The notes beneath the pieces were generated by a model. It was not told where the DNA came from and made no database searches. It saw only the letters and a program-made list of their open reading frames with translations. Positions 12,301 to 23,100 of a DNA stretch of 64,000 nt are shown here, in pieces. Source of the DNA: Atherinomorus stipes (Eukaryota > Chordata > Actinopteri > Atheriniformes > Atherinidae); contig JALJCO010010195.1 of NCBI GenBank assembly GCA_023101725.1, positions 620,001-684,000 of the forward strand, in the 5' to 3' direction. A program made the translations under genes and the position numbers. How positions within the stretch are numbered: position 1 is the first letter of the stretch; each line of letters starts with the position of its first letter.

Positions 12301-12576
12301 TGTTACTCTCCTCTGTCCAACTCCTGGTCCCTTGTGACCCGTCTGGGGGAGAGAGCAAGTTGTGCCATTGCAGCCTGCAACAACAAACTTTTCATCACAG
12401 GGGGAAGGGACAACAAGAACCAAGTCATCTCCACAGTGATGTGCTGGGACGTTGCACGCGGAGTATTGACAGAAGAGTGCGTTTTGCCAATGGGGGTGTC
12501 ACACCATGGCAGCGTGACACTCATGAAGTCCTACACACATATTCATAGAATAACACCTCCACCTGAGTGCCACTGA
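3047..12576 (+). CDS. klhl6: Kelch-like protein 6 (BTB-BACK-Kelch CUL3 adaptor), 7 coding exons
   Basis: The coding sequence joins 3047-3303, 3381-3546, 8283-8732, 8835-9072, 9629-9831, 9960-10173 and 12278-12576, giving 608 residues plus TAG/TGA-class stop; human KLHL6 is about 620. All junctions are GT-AG and keep phase. A BTB domain lies at about 58-163, BACK at about 170-275 and six Kelch blades at about 300-600, with the GG turns of blades visible ([38 protein letters not shown]). The Kelch start and the C-terminal [10 protein letters not shown] match KLHL6 rather than other KLHL family members. Family knowledge: it recruits substrates to cullin-3 ubiquitin ligase and supports B-cell receptor signalling and germinal centres. 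The ATG at 3047 (A at -3) is chosen because the frame has only TTG codons upstream. No frameshift or missing exon is seen. Confidence 0.97.
3381..3546 (+). CDS. klhl6: klhl6 exon 2: second part of BTB
   Basis: It encodes [10 protein letters not shown] through EAASQFQ, including the YTYTS segment typical of BTB domains. The acceptor is TTCTGCACAG and the donor CAG|GTAAAG, in phase 0 with exon 3. A 4.7-kb intron follows. Confidence 0.93.
4396..4493 (+). promoter_or_regulatory. Candidate intronic lymphoid enhancer core: ETS-IRF composite plus E-boxes
   Basis: AGAGGGAAGTGAAAG contains GGAAGTGAAA (4396-4405), which fits the GGAANNGAAA ETS-IRF composite element used by PU.1 with IRF4/IRF8. Two E-boxes follow, CAGCTG (4463-4468) and CAGGTG (4488-4493), the kind bound by E2A. 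The cluster sits in klhl6 intron 2. It is inferred from motifs only. Confidence 0.3.
5237..6138. mobile_element. MITE-like element with degenerate terminal repeats
   Basis: The left end (AGTAAAATCAGCAGTGTTGG) and the reverse complement of the right end (CCTCAGTGTAAAATTTGCAT) share the AGTGTAAAATC/TGTT theme. The interior is full of AACACT, AGTGTTAA and GAGTTAA motifs in both orientations, as in abundant fish MITEs. There is no coding capacity. A simple repeat (AAATAAATAAAT) lies near 5877. Confidence 0.45.
6847..7960. mobile_element. DNA transposon remnant with ~90-bp inverted termini, containing a LINE
   Basis: Left terminus 6847-6937 and right terminus 7877-7960 are inverted repeats of each other: AAGGTATAACTTGTTAAGAT on the left pairs with AAGGTATAACTTGTAAGGAT on the complement of the right, and similarity continues to the CCCCCCAAATG end. 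The outer TTTACAATAAGG resembles Kolobok/T2-type ends (family guess only). The interior is mostly a minus-strand LINE fragment. Confidence 0.7.
7029..7765 (-). pseudogene. LINE reverse transcriptase fragment (broken)
   Basis: The minus-strand frame 7412-7029 encodes 127 residues starting in MFADD, the FADD form of the RT catalytic YxDD box, then the [17 protein letters not shown] and [13 protein letters not shown] blocks typical of jockey/Rex1-like fish LINEs. Upstream on the same strand (to about 7765) further RT motifs are readable but frameshifted (a GSVLGP-like block and an [12 protein letters not shown] block). It lies antisense in klhl6 intron 2, between inverted repeats of a DNA element, and is dead. 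Confidence 0.85.
8283..8732 (+). CDS. klhl6: klhl6 exon 3: end of BTB and BACK domain
   Basis: It encodes 150 residues, from [12 protein letters not shown] through TYHLSGRE. It includes the BACK-domain core [16 protein letters not shown] and the [15 protein letters not shown] segment. The acceptor TGTTTATTTCAG and donor GAG|GTAAGC are both strong. A 102-bp intron follows. Confidence 0.95.
8835..9072 (+). CDS. klhl6: klhl6 exon 4: first Kelch blade
   Basis: It encodes [11 protein letters not shown] through EVYISG (split glycine). The [10 protein letters not shown] and [14 protein letters not shown] segments are close to mammalian KLHL6 and are the strongest paralogue-specific evidence. Confidence 0.95.
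9629..9831 (+). CDS. klhl6: klhl6 exon 5: Kelch blades 2-3
   Basis: It starts with a split glycine giving [13 protein letters not shown] and ends at NRWTQ. It contains the double-glycine turn [10 protein letters not shown]. The acceptor is GTCTGTAG and the donor CAA|GTAATT. Confidence 0.95.
9960..10173 (+). CDS. klhl6: klhl6 exon 6: Kelch blades 3-5
   Basis: It encodes [11 protein letters not shown] through NCIYVVG (split glycine), with the signature [12 protein letters not shown]. The acceptor is TTCACTGCAG and the donor GTAAGT. A 2.1-kb intron with a MITE follows. Confidence 0.95.
11164..11626. mobile_element. TTAA-flanked MITE (piggyBac- or Kolobok-like ends)
   Basis: The ends are near-perfect inverted repeats: AGACACACAACGGAACTTTT on the left and the complement of CTAAAAGTTACGTTGTGTGT on the right, each abutted by TTAA (11164-11167 and 11623-11626). 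The interior is clearly more GC- and CpG-rich than flanking intron and has no transposase. It sits in klhl6 intron 6 and should be spliced out. TTAA duplication is typical of piggyBac and Kolobok families. Confidence 0.8.
12278..12576 (+). CDS. klhl6: klhl6 exon 7: last Kelch blades and C-terminus
   Basis: It encodes [12 protein letters not shown] through the stop at the end of this interval. [10 protein letters not shown] and [14 protein letters not shown] match the KLHL6 C-terminus; the last residues ([10 protein letters not shown]) are divergent. Confidence 0.95.
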
Positions 12577-12856
12577 CACAGACCTCTCTGAACTGGACTT
12601 TGTTTCTGGTGGAAAAATGATTCGGGACATTATCAAACTCTTCATTTTGAGTTGCCCCTTTGCAACTAAACAGTCACTAAGTTTATACAAATGTATATAT
12701 AATGGTTTGAAAAGTGTTAATTTTTGATTAGCTTTTTTAAAAAAAAATCAAATCTAAACTATTTCTTTCTTTTTGTCCCCACTTTCTCACTAATGTGACA
12801 AATACACTTAACATTTTTAATTATAATTTTACAGTCATACAGTATGGTCCCATATA

Positions 12857-12862
12857 AATAAA
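12857..12862 (+). promoter_or_regulatory. Candidate klhl6 poly(A) signal
   Basis: This is a canonical AATAAA about 280 bp after the stop codon. A TG/T-rich stretch soon follows (AAGTTTGG, GTTAGTTTAA). It is the first full AATAAA after the stop. Confidence 0.5.
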
Positions 12863-13987
12863 ATAAGTTTGGCACAAAACAAAGTTAGTTTAATTAGGCT
12901 ACTGAATTATCATAATCATCTCAGCAACTTTGTTAATTCACCTCCAAAGCTTAGTCTTACTGTTTAAACCCCTTTTGATATGCTTAAAATATATTATAAC
13001 ATAGGCCTATTAGTTATAATTTGTTATTATAATTCAAATGACTATTAAACTGACCTTCACACTTCTGGACTGTAAACGTATTCCCCCATACGCCAAGGAA
13101 AACCAGAATGCTGTCAGAGAAGGAAAAAGTGAATAAAAGTCATGCAAATTAGTTAAACCTAACGAACACTGCCATCAAGTGGTGAAAGAGAGTATTTTTG
13201 TTCACTCGAAGCACCAATGTTTACTGGGAAAGAATTCTTTTAAAAACAAATATTAGAGCTGGTAGCCTACTCACTTTAAATTATATTTAAATACCAAAGT
13301 AACCAAAAGTGCTGTTATAGGCTACTGTGACAACTCTGAGAGTTTTAGTGCGTCAACCGAAACTATACCCAAATTAGTCAAAATTAGAATTTAATAGCAG
13401 GCGCATTTCCGGTTTTTCCAAACTAATTGTCGACCTAATGCGACAAGCGGGTAAAGTTCCTAAAATCACAATAATTAGCCATAATGGACTACATTGTAAA
13501 ATGCTGGAACTAACTTTCCATGACTAACTTCAAGTAGCGTATTTTAGAAAGTGACGAAATGAAGCCTTAAAAGTTTTTTTTTACTATTTTTTTCCCATTG
13601 AAAATATCTTTTGTAGGGATATTTTGAAATAATTTTCAGCAAGCTCTTTTTTTTTAACGTTCTGTTATTTTTATTTTATTTTATTTTTTTTTACCTAAAT
13701 CCATTCAGACGACACCAAGTCAAACTTCGTTTTATGCCACTGGAACTAACCGGAAACTCGGGTGAAAATACACCTGTACTGCACACCTGCGGTGTACACT
13801 TGTCGACTCGAAACTTGGCTGGTTGTTCTTACACAACGGCTTTTTTTTCTGTTTAATCAGTGTCATCTCGGTACAGTACAGTTTTGAACCAGTCCGGACT
13901 TGTTGGAGTAAAAATGGTTTGTTCGTAACCGTGTACTCGGCAATACTGCATTTAAAGCAGTCGCGCTGCTGAAGTTGACCCGAAGCT

Positions 13988-13997
13988 GGAAGTGAAA
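13988..13997 (+). promoter_or_regulatory. ETS-IRF composite motif just upstream of the Ig-receptor start
   Basis: GGAAGTGAAAGTGAA contains GGAANNGAAA (ETS-IRF composite) and overlaps an ISRE-like GAAAGTGAA. It lies 64-73 bp before the ATG at 14061, so it is in the core promoter or 5' UTR. It suits an immune-cell gene, but is inferred from the motif only. Confidence 0.4.
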
Positions 13998-14060
13998 GTG
14001 AATGTGACCACGACTGGCAGATTTTTTCGGGTTTTGTTGGTAGCCTATTGTCCCCTTGGA

Positions 14061-14109
14061 ATGGATTTATCCATATTCTTCGCCTACTGTTTCTTCACTT
14101 CTTGTCTTG
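14061..14109 (+). CDS. Ig-receptor exon 1: signal peptide
   Basis: It encodes MDLSIFFAYCFFTSCL plus the first base of Val. With exon 2 it gives a hydrophobic leader ending in VAG. The frame is fixed by the in-phase join to exon 2; an overlapping longer frame in this interval has no such leader. The donor is GTGAGT. Confidence 0.85.
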
Positions 14110-17100
14110 GTGAGTTTGAAGTGTGTTATTCCGAAAGGATTTGAATGTGATTATGGGCTGGAAAACGACCTGGTGGAGGGCAAGCTGACATTCCTGATAG
14201 GTCCCCAAACCAGTCTGACACCTACTGACCTTTTTCCACAGCAGATATACAATACTGTATGTTTGGTGTTTATCTAATTTTTCATAAATCATGTAACTGT
14301 CAGATCATGGAAGTGTTTTTCCCCCCAACCTTAAGTAGGCTACAGCAATAAAAATCAAATAACTTAAAATAAACTCGATAATTTGTTAATATTTGTTTCT
14401 CTTCCATTTACTATTGCATCCATTACATCAAGATCAAAATACTCTTGCAATTATGTTCAGTTCAACCTGGTTATACTTTTAATTATTAAAAGGCCCTTTT
14501 TATTTTGATCTGGGGACTGTATATTTGAAGATTCATCTGCATTTCTTGGTCTTCACGAGTTTTATGTTTGTTTTGTTTACTGTTATATGTCTTGAAAGGA
14601 ATATCAGGTAACCTACATGTGACCTACCTATATGAAAATGAAAATGGCCTCGTTAATATTATGTCTTGATCCACTGATATTAAACAGTGGACCTCTGACC
14701 TCTTCCCAAACGTTGCTGTAATCTCATGCAGCTCATTTTTAAAGTATTCCTTCAATATGAACCTTGAAACCGTAAGTCCAGAGTGGCTCTTAAAACAATC
14801 TTTTACCAATATTTATGTTCCGATAAACATGAGTACAAATTGTGAGTAATGTTCGTTCACTGAGTTCATTATATAGTTACAGCTGAAGTTAGTACAAGTA
14901 GGCAAATACAGTGCAGTTAAATAAAAATTTATGGGTCTGCACATAAAGTTCTGTCCTTTTATATCTGTATTGCACAGTGCAACAGCATGTTTGTGATTTG
15001 GCATGTACCTATCCCATGGTGTTGAAGTCTATTTTTCAATTTGTCTCCTATCTCATTTAAAACAAAAATTCAAGACTCACATTATTGTTTTCTGGCATTT
15101 TCAGGCTCAGATGCTTCTTGCCCAAACCTGTAATAATACATACTGCTTTTGATTCCTCAGTAAATTAACTTAACTATTATTTTAGCTAACTGAGGAAAGC
15201 CAGAAAATAATGACATATGCCTGGCTGGAACAGTGTTATTTTGTTGTTTGATGGCACAAGTAGACTACTTCTACTTTAAAGAACTGGAGGAAACTTCACA
15301 AATAGAAACAAAAACAATGAAACACAATCAGAAGTTTAGTTACTTTGGTTAACAGCTGATTGAACAGTTACAGATTATTTGGCTTTTTGACAACTCTAAG
15401 CAAAAATGATCAAAATCATGTGAATTGGGGCTATAACACTGCACAGGTATGCAGCTAGATGCAGGCAGTCTTAGTTAGAACCTGTCATGTTTGTTTTTTA
15501 AGCTTCCATTTTCACCTCAGCACATTCTCATACTGGTTTATCTCAAAGCTTAACGGTTGATAAATATATTTTAAAGCTACAGTTGAGACGAGACCAATAA
15601 CGGCAACATTCTATTCTTCACACTAGGTCTCTAATTTACTCACATGCAAAGACATTTCAAATACTTTCCTTGTCATTTGTCATATTTCAGGTGCAAATAC
15701 AAGAGTGATATTGCTAATACTTTACAAAGAAGTCCAGACCACAGATTTATGCCAGCTTAGTCACATTTGCTTATTAAAGAATCTTCATTGCATTGTAGGA
15801 TGTGAGCATTCAAGTCTTGATGTTTTGTTCAGATTGTCTTGCTTCTGGTCATAAAAAATTGAATGTTTTTTGCAGCTTCATTACCCCATGAAATAGATAA
15901 GCACTGAAGAATCAAAAAGTGTGAAGCACTTTTTTGACAGGTTGCAAAATTCTTCAAATAGCTAAACTAGTGAGGTGTGACACCCCCCTCTGGGCAGGCA
16001 AAATGGGGTTTTAAGAAGACAAAATAAAGTGATTCTTTATGGACCAGATGGATCAACTTGCCGGATCAGTTATTGGCACAGCTTAACCTGAAAATCAGGT
16101 GCCGGTAAGGTAGAGGAGGAAAACTGGCACGAGGAAGTTGAATCTTTCCAGGCTGAACATTGACCAGAGCTCAAACTCCAAATAAGCTGCTTTTTTCTAG
16201 AAGATACTGTCTTTAAACAATAATTCATGTAGAAGTTCATGTTATTGTAACTGCTCCACTGCTTTGTTAAAGTCTCAAAAGGGAATTCATAAATATCTGC
16301 CCCCACCTTCACCTTTTCTTAAAGCAGAACTCAGTACTGTAACTTCAGCTCGGGGCTCCTGCTAGTGTTGTCCTTTTACTGTCGTAAAGTTCGAACTCCC
16401 CAGCACACTGACGGCTTCTCTACCCGTCTTTTCTCTATTTTGATCCCTGGATATATTTCTAAGCTTTTACTAGCTTATTGATGCTACTTTGTCACGTTGG
16501 TAGCAGCAGCTCGTCTCCCTCTGCTCAAAGCAAAGTCCTGAGCAAAGAGTTTGTTTTAAGAGCCAGGAGCCGATGTTTAGGTGGTGGGAAGCTAGACAAC
16601 CGGTTTTTAGTAGGGATGCACGATATAATCTGCCTATATCTGCCTTAAAACTGAGTATCGAACATCGGCCACACCACCGATATTTAACCGATCAGCCCGC
16701 TGTTTCTAAAGTCTAAAAAAAAAAAAAAAAAGTTTTTCTTCTTCTTCAAAAACTTCTTTTTTACAGACTTTAAAACTGAAATACTTGGGTGGGGAAAAAT
16801 ATTGATACACTAATATATTGCGATATTTTCATATGCTGACATCATATTGTCATTTAAAAACACTGTTGGTCTATATTACTAAAGAAATCTTGTGAGAATT
16901 CATTAAATATCGCAAAAGTTTGTAACAGAACGATGAAATCTTGCTAGATTTTGTAAGTAAAATAGATAAATACCGCGTTTTTAAAAATAGATTTGATATT
17001 GGCATATGAAAATATCACAATATTTCAGTGTATCAATATTTTTTCCCACCCCTATTTCACAAAGTATCAGAAACGGATAAAAAAACTACTATTTGTAATG

Positions 17101-20100
17101 ACTGCTTATTTTTTTCCCGCTCTGTTATCGGTATCAATATCGGTTATCAGCCACATGAGTTTTAAAAAATCGGCATGTCGGATATCGGATAACCAAAATT
17201 CCAATATCGTGCATTCCTAGTTTTTAGTCTGGTTTTGGTGCGAACCAGCACTGGAAGCAACTTGATGGATAGGGGACCCGGGTGCCGTACAGAAGGTTTC
17301 TGTTGTTGCAAGATTTGTGTCAGGTCTGCTAAGGCAGACATGCAAGTGCCACTTACAGGCCAGAGACACCTGGGAGAGGCTAGGAAACATTGAATCGCTC
17401 CATAAACACTTTGTTTAGCCACACACTGATTCTGAAAAGCATTTATGGAGGTGAAAAAAATACTGAGTTCTGCTTTAAATAATCCTTGAAGCTTGTAGAT
17501 TCTTGTCCAACATTAGATTTGCAGTCAAGCGAGATGGCAGCCCTTTATGAGCTGCATTTCAGAGGCTAAGTTAACAAAAAGCACATCATTGCTCATTTAG
17601 TAGCTTTAAAAAGCCCAAACTGTTGTTGTAATTACATATTCTTTAGATTACATGTTATTTCACATGTTCTTACACTTCTCTGTTGTCCATGTTTAGTTGC
17701 TGGAGAGTCTCCAATCTATGGACTCCAGGGGCAAGCTGTGGAGTTTACACCAAACATCTCACCTGTCCCTGATGACATTCTCTGGAAGCATAATGGGAAC
17801 AAAGTGTTGGACTTTAATGGCAACGAAGAGACAACGTATGGCTCCTTTAAAAACAGGGTTACTCTCGACTGGCATTATGCAAATCTAAATATTGAAGACC
17901 TCACATTTGAGGACAGTGGAGACTATGAGTTGGAGGTGTTCACAAATAAAGTATTGGATCGTAAATTCTATAAATTGCAAGTCATTGGTAAGTTTGTGCT
18001 GTTTTTCCATGCATATTTTGCTTGTCAGTATTTGACTTTTTTTTTTAAAATGAAAGTCCCATATTCTCAGTTTAATGTAAGTTTAATGTTGTTTTCCATC
18101 AGCCAAACCAAACACTGCACAGCGGTAGGAATACTGAACACAAAGAATAGCAGGGCACTGAAAAGCTTGTAAAGATGGAGGGAAAATGAGTCCAGCAAAT
18201 TACTGAAAAATCTGCAGACATGCAGAATATTTATTTCTCATCCTGCTTAGGTTTTTTTGTGCAAATTCAGTGTTCTGGCTACAAACAATGAGAGGAAATT
18301 ACAGAGGCTGGTTGTGTAAGGCTCATAAAAACCTTTCCAACGCTCAGTGCTGTTATGTTGCAAAGTTGCTTACTGCTCTGCCCATGACTCACTCACATAA
18401 AGCCTAAAAGTCTAAGACAATGGGTAAAACTTGACTCCAATCTACTTCTGTTTCACCTTTTTTGATTAAATTTATAATCGTGTAATCATCTTAAATAAAT
18501 TATCCATCAGGACATAATTGAGTAACAAATAGGCTCGCTAATATTATATACTACAAATATGACTGTTATTGTAATCTAAACATGCATGACTATGTTGCAC
18601 ACTGAAATGGCTAAAACTACACTGACTGACTGAAAGTCTACATTTAAATAGATTTTTTTTTTTTCTTAAAAGTGCATTTCAGAATAAATATAAAGTTTAA
18701 CATTTTTAAGATCACCTGTGGTCTGAAAAGTAAAGCCAATGTAGAGGAGTCTTGAACCTGTAGTCCAGTGGCAGGAGGCAACTCATTCACAGAGCATAGT
18801 CCGGAAGACTCGGTTCATTTGAGAGAGTAGCACCTAGCTGCAGCTGGAGCCACTACAAACCACACCCACTGTACGAATGAGAGGAACCTAACCCTAACTC
18901 TAACCTAACCCTAACGGCAACCCTCCCACGTCACCACAAACTACGCCCATTTTGCGACACACCTCTGGGTCTGCGGCTGCAGTTGGGTATACTTGGTTTG
19001 GGGACTCGACTCAGCTGGGGGTGGACTTCCGGACCGAGATCGTGTTCACGTCGCATCATAGCCAAACGGGCCAAACCTTTTGAATAATGTTCCCAATCTC
19101 AGGTGGCGCTGCATTCGGATTCACCGTAGGTGAGGAAAAGGCGTACAACTAACAAGAAGGTTCTCACAACTTCTGTTTCCTCCACAAAACGATGTTATTT
19201 TTGTGCGTACTTACGGGGAGCTGGGATATACTTTCATCAGACCAAATAAAGGTTTTACTTTCCTGTCACTCCACGTCTGACCACGAGCCATCTTTATGAG
19301 TACTGCTGTCCCACATTTGTGTTTGTCGTCGTAGCATTTACCCACGTTGCCCAACGTTTTACCCACAATGCCAATGCAATTTGTAGTCCACTTCCTGCAT
19401 TTGGTCGACTTGAATCGGACCGAGACCTGCGTTTGTAGGCGGACAGAGTCTACTTGTCTGTTCCGTATCAGAGCCTGTTTGAGCATTCACAACTCCCCCA
19501 AACAAAGCGGATTTTCTGAGCAAATTGACTCTGATTCAAATCAAAAAAGCTTTGTGAATGTGCCCAAAAACAATTCAAATTCTAATCAGATCAATGGAAA
19601 AATGACTGCTTTTCACTTAATGCTACTTCAGTAAACTTCAGTCATTTTTGACACAGTTGTGATAAAATAGTTGGTCAAAATGTTAAACTTTAAATATCAG
19701 AAATCAGTGAGTCAAGTTGCTTTGGTTCGTTCAGTTGCTTTAATGCAGTTTATTATTTGAATAATTTGTAAATGTGTGTCAGAATAGCTAGTTACATGCC
19801 ATCCTGAATGAGCTCGGTATCTCGGGTCATCTACAGACACCATGGTATGGTTTTGGTTTGTACTTTGCTCAGCAGATTTGTGTTATCATCATAGTAAACA
19901 GCAGTTGAATCTAAACGTGACCCAGCTGTCCGGAGGAAGTTAAGCTTCACTTAATTTATCTCACAGTTCATAAGTTACCTAGAAATTATCCTCTACTGTA
20001 CATTGAAGCTAACTGGACTAAATTAAACTGTATGTGACAAAGTTTAAGCTACATCCAGCTAGACTAACATTAAACTATGAAATTTTTAATTTTAGATTTT

Positions 20101-23100
20101 TTAAAAAACTGAAGATTTTTAATAAATAGATTTCATGTAGTATTGGGTGTAGAAGAAAAACATGTCTCCCACTGCTCCTAACAGATTGTTGTTACTGTAC
20201 TGTTCCCAAGTTCTAATGATGCATCATAATCCAACTAAGTACAGATGCTATAAATGCAGCTAACACATGACTAAGAAATGTATTTGCACTGTTTTTAATT
20301 GCTGATGGACTTTGCAGAAAATGCTGCAGCAGTTTTTTTGCTCTCCAACTTAGTGTTTGTAATGAAAAGAGACTCAGTCAAAGCTTGTACTGTACAGCAA
20401 AACCTAGTTTATATCTTAATACATCACCTATTTACAACATTTGATTCATATCAGAAAGAGACTTTGATCTTTAGAAATTACTGACAGCCTGAGTAAAGGG
20501 CTGAAGATATTTTACCTTTACATTTGCATTTAATGCCAAAGTGGATATAATCAGAAAATCCCATTATGGTTAAGATAATAGTAAAAATTAAAATACTGAT
20601 AATAACTTACAATAAAAAGATGAGAAGATTTTAACTTATTTTATTTTGTTTTTCTTATTCTTTCGCCTTTTTTGACATAGTGTCTTGCTTAGTTTTAATT
20701 ATTTAACTCCTTTGTTCACTTTTCGTTTTATTATTATTTTTTTTTTTCCTTATCCTGTACTGGTATAGATGTTGAAACACATGTTATCAAGATAATTTCT
20801 GTTTTGAATTCACCTATTTGCATTTATGTCCTAATTTAGACAAAGTAGCCAAGCCTACTGTTATCTGTGATGTGAACAAAGACGGCGGCTCAGATGAATC
20901 CGGAAAACACGCCACACTGATGTGCTCCGCAGAATCCAGACAGTTTCAGTCTTTAATGACATTTGAGTGGAGCGCAAATGGAAATGTGCTGCCTGGCCAA
21001 AATTTGACCATTACTTTTGGAGATGGGCGTGATGATGAAGAGTACACGTGCACTGTGAGGAACCCACTGACAACAGAATCCACCGTGTTCACTGCTAAGC
21101 AGTGCAGCACTGGTAAGATCGGTTTTACTTTGTAATGTTGTGAAATTTGACATTTTATGCAAATATTTTTTTAATGTTCTTTGGAAAAACTTATATCAGT
21201 GATTTTGAAGTAAACAATATACTATTGTATAAAACTGAGTTTATAATTGCATTATTGATGATAATGTCTGAATAAGCTTTAATCGTCAAAAGTCATGTTT
21301 CAAATAGATATTTGCTCTTTCGGCTGCAGTTTCTGTGAAAAAAGTGTCTAAAATGTCCTTGTTTGATTTTATTTTTATGTTTATTTTCCTATTCCTTTCC
21401 AGATAATGGGGAGTCAACCTTGCTGATTGTAGTCCTAATATGCCTTTCTTTTCTAATACTGTTGCTTTTGGGTGCACTGCTCTACTTCTTAAAACTGAAA
21501 GGTACAATTACTCAAAAACAAACAAACAAACAAAAAAGAAAAAACACCTATACTTACTCTTAAGTCCCTTAATAACCATTTGGTCTTAAAAGGTTAAAAA
21601 CAAGACATTGAAATGATTTATACAGTATATCAAGAACTAAGGTTACTACTAGAGATTACTATCTCTATAGAGAACTAGAGATTACTATCCAAAATATTTA
21701 TATGAAGCTGTTATTGAACAGGTTACTTCTACTGTGAAATCTATGTTTCATAATCTACAGTATGAAAAGTAAATGATGATGTTTCTGTCATGTTTCCAGG
21801 GCGCTTTTCAACAGCAAATAGAGCTGATGTGGAGAAACGCTCCCTTCATGGTAAAGTATATATTTATACACACACACTGTATGATGCTATATTTTCTCTA
21901 AAGTGTAATTGCTTAGTTTGTTGATGATTAGATTTAATTAATTGATTTATGAGAGCTACAAATAATTGGAAATCCCCAGGAGATCAACCAAACCTGAAAA
22001 CCATCAATTATTAAAATCATTTTAGCAGTTTAATACTATATAATTAGAGGGCATAATCAGGCACAGCATTCTTTTTACTTCATAGATATTTTCTAGTTTA
22101 TCTATGATGAGATTTTTTGTAACCATCTGGTATTAAACAACTGATTGTGTCATCATTATTCAGAGGAGAGTGCAGGTAATTAATCGATATTAGCAATAAA
22201 ATTTGGAATATATTTGATTAAGTATGATCATATAGTATGTAATAACTTTTACTTAATAATAGACTTTGTTATGTTGTATTTCAGATGATGAAGACAATGG
22301 AGAGGTTAAAAAGGTTCTCATAGACCGAGCACCGACGATGCCCTCTCATCAGAAACTTGACCATTTAAATCGCAGGAAAGAAGAGGATGAGGATGATCAC
22401 TCAGAGTTAGAGGACAGCACTACAGAAGGTAAAGTCTGTTCAGGGATGCAATTTCAGATTTGACCTATTTTATTTTAGCTATACAAAAATTCAAAATTAC
22501 ATAAGTTAGTAATAACTAAAAGATCATTTTTAAAATGTGTAAATATATAATAGTTATGTGATAGCTGATAACTACTATGTTATTTTTTTCTTTCATCACC
22601 TTGCAACGCTAACGCACACTATGTCTGTAAGATGGGCTAACAGTTTTGTTTCGATAGGCATCTTTTACTGTATGCAGCCCAGTATGAAATGATGAACTGA
22701 TTTAAGTTAACTCATTCACTGCCATTGACGTCTATAGCCGTTTTCAGCGGGGAGAAAAGTATTGAACATGTCAACATTTTTCTCCGAAAATATATTTCTA
22801 GTAGAGCTATTGACATGAACACAATCTGGTGAAAATCTGGCGACATCTGGTAAAAATTACAATACTTTTTTTCCCTGCTGTATACGGCTATAGAAGTCAA
22901 TGGCAGTGAATGAGTTAAAGAATCAACACGTGTCTCAAGTTAAAATATAATCCTGATTAAATGTGCTGTCATTGTTCAGTTCTTGCATTTTTATTTTACT
23001 TTACTTTTTTCCACAGAGCATGCTGAGAAGCCACGAAAAGGTCACATTAACATTATTCATGAATATTAATATGTTCTGTAAACCGTGCTACAGATTGATT

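Larger units (their letters stand above)
12577..14060. other. klhl6 3' UTR and spacer before the Ig-receptor gene
   Basis: It holds the likely klhl6 3' UTR and poly(A) signal, then about 1.1 kb of AT-rich spacer with T-rich runs (about 13570-13690), and the promoter/5' UTR of the next gene. No coding exon was recognised. Confidence 0.6.
14110..17696. other. Intron 1 of the Ig-receptor gene
   Basis: This 3.6-kb intron has no coding evidence. Its only clear structured content is the hAT-like element at 16611-17219 with another small TIR element nested in it. Confidence 0.7.
17988..20839. other. Intron 2 of the Ig-receptor gene
   Basis: This 2.85-kb intron has no coding evidence. It contains a GC-rich repetitive stretch (about 18720-19570) with a short telomere-like array, and otherwise AT-rich sequence. 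Confidence 0.7.

Noticed and set aside
14056..14277. 73-codon frame over the first exon of the Ig receptor
   Set aside because: It is in another frame, lacks a leader and does not join exon 2 in phase; the 14061 ATG frame does.
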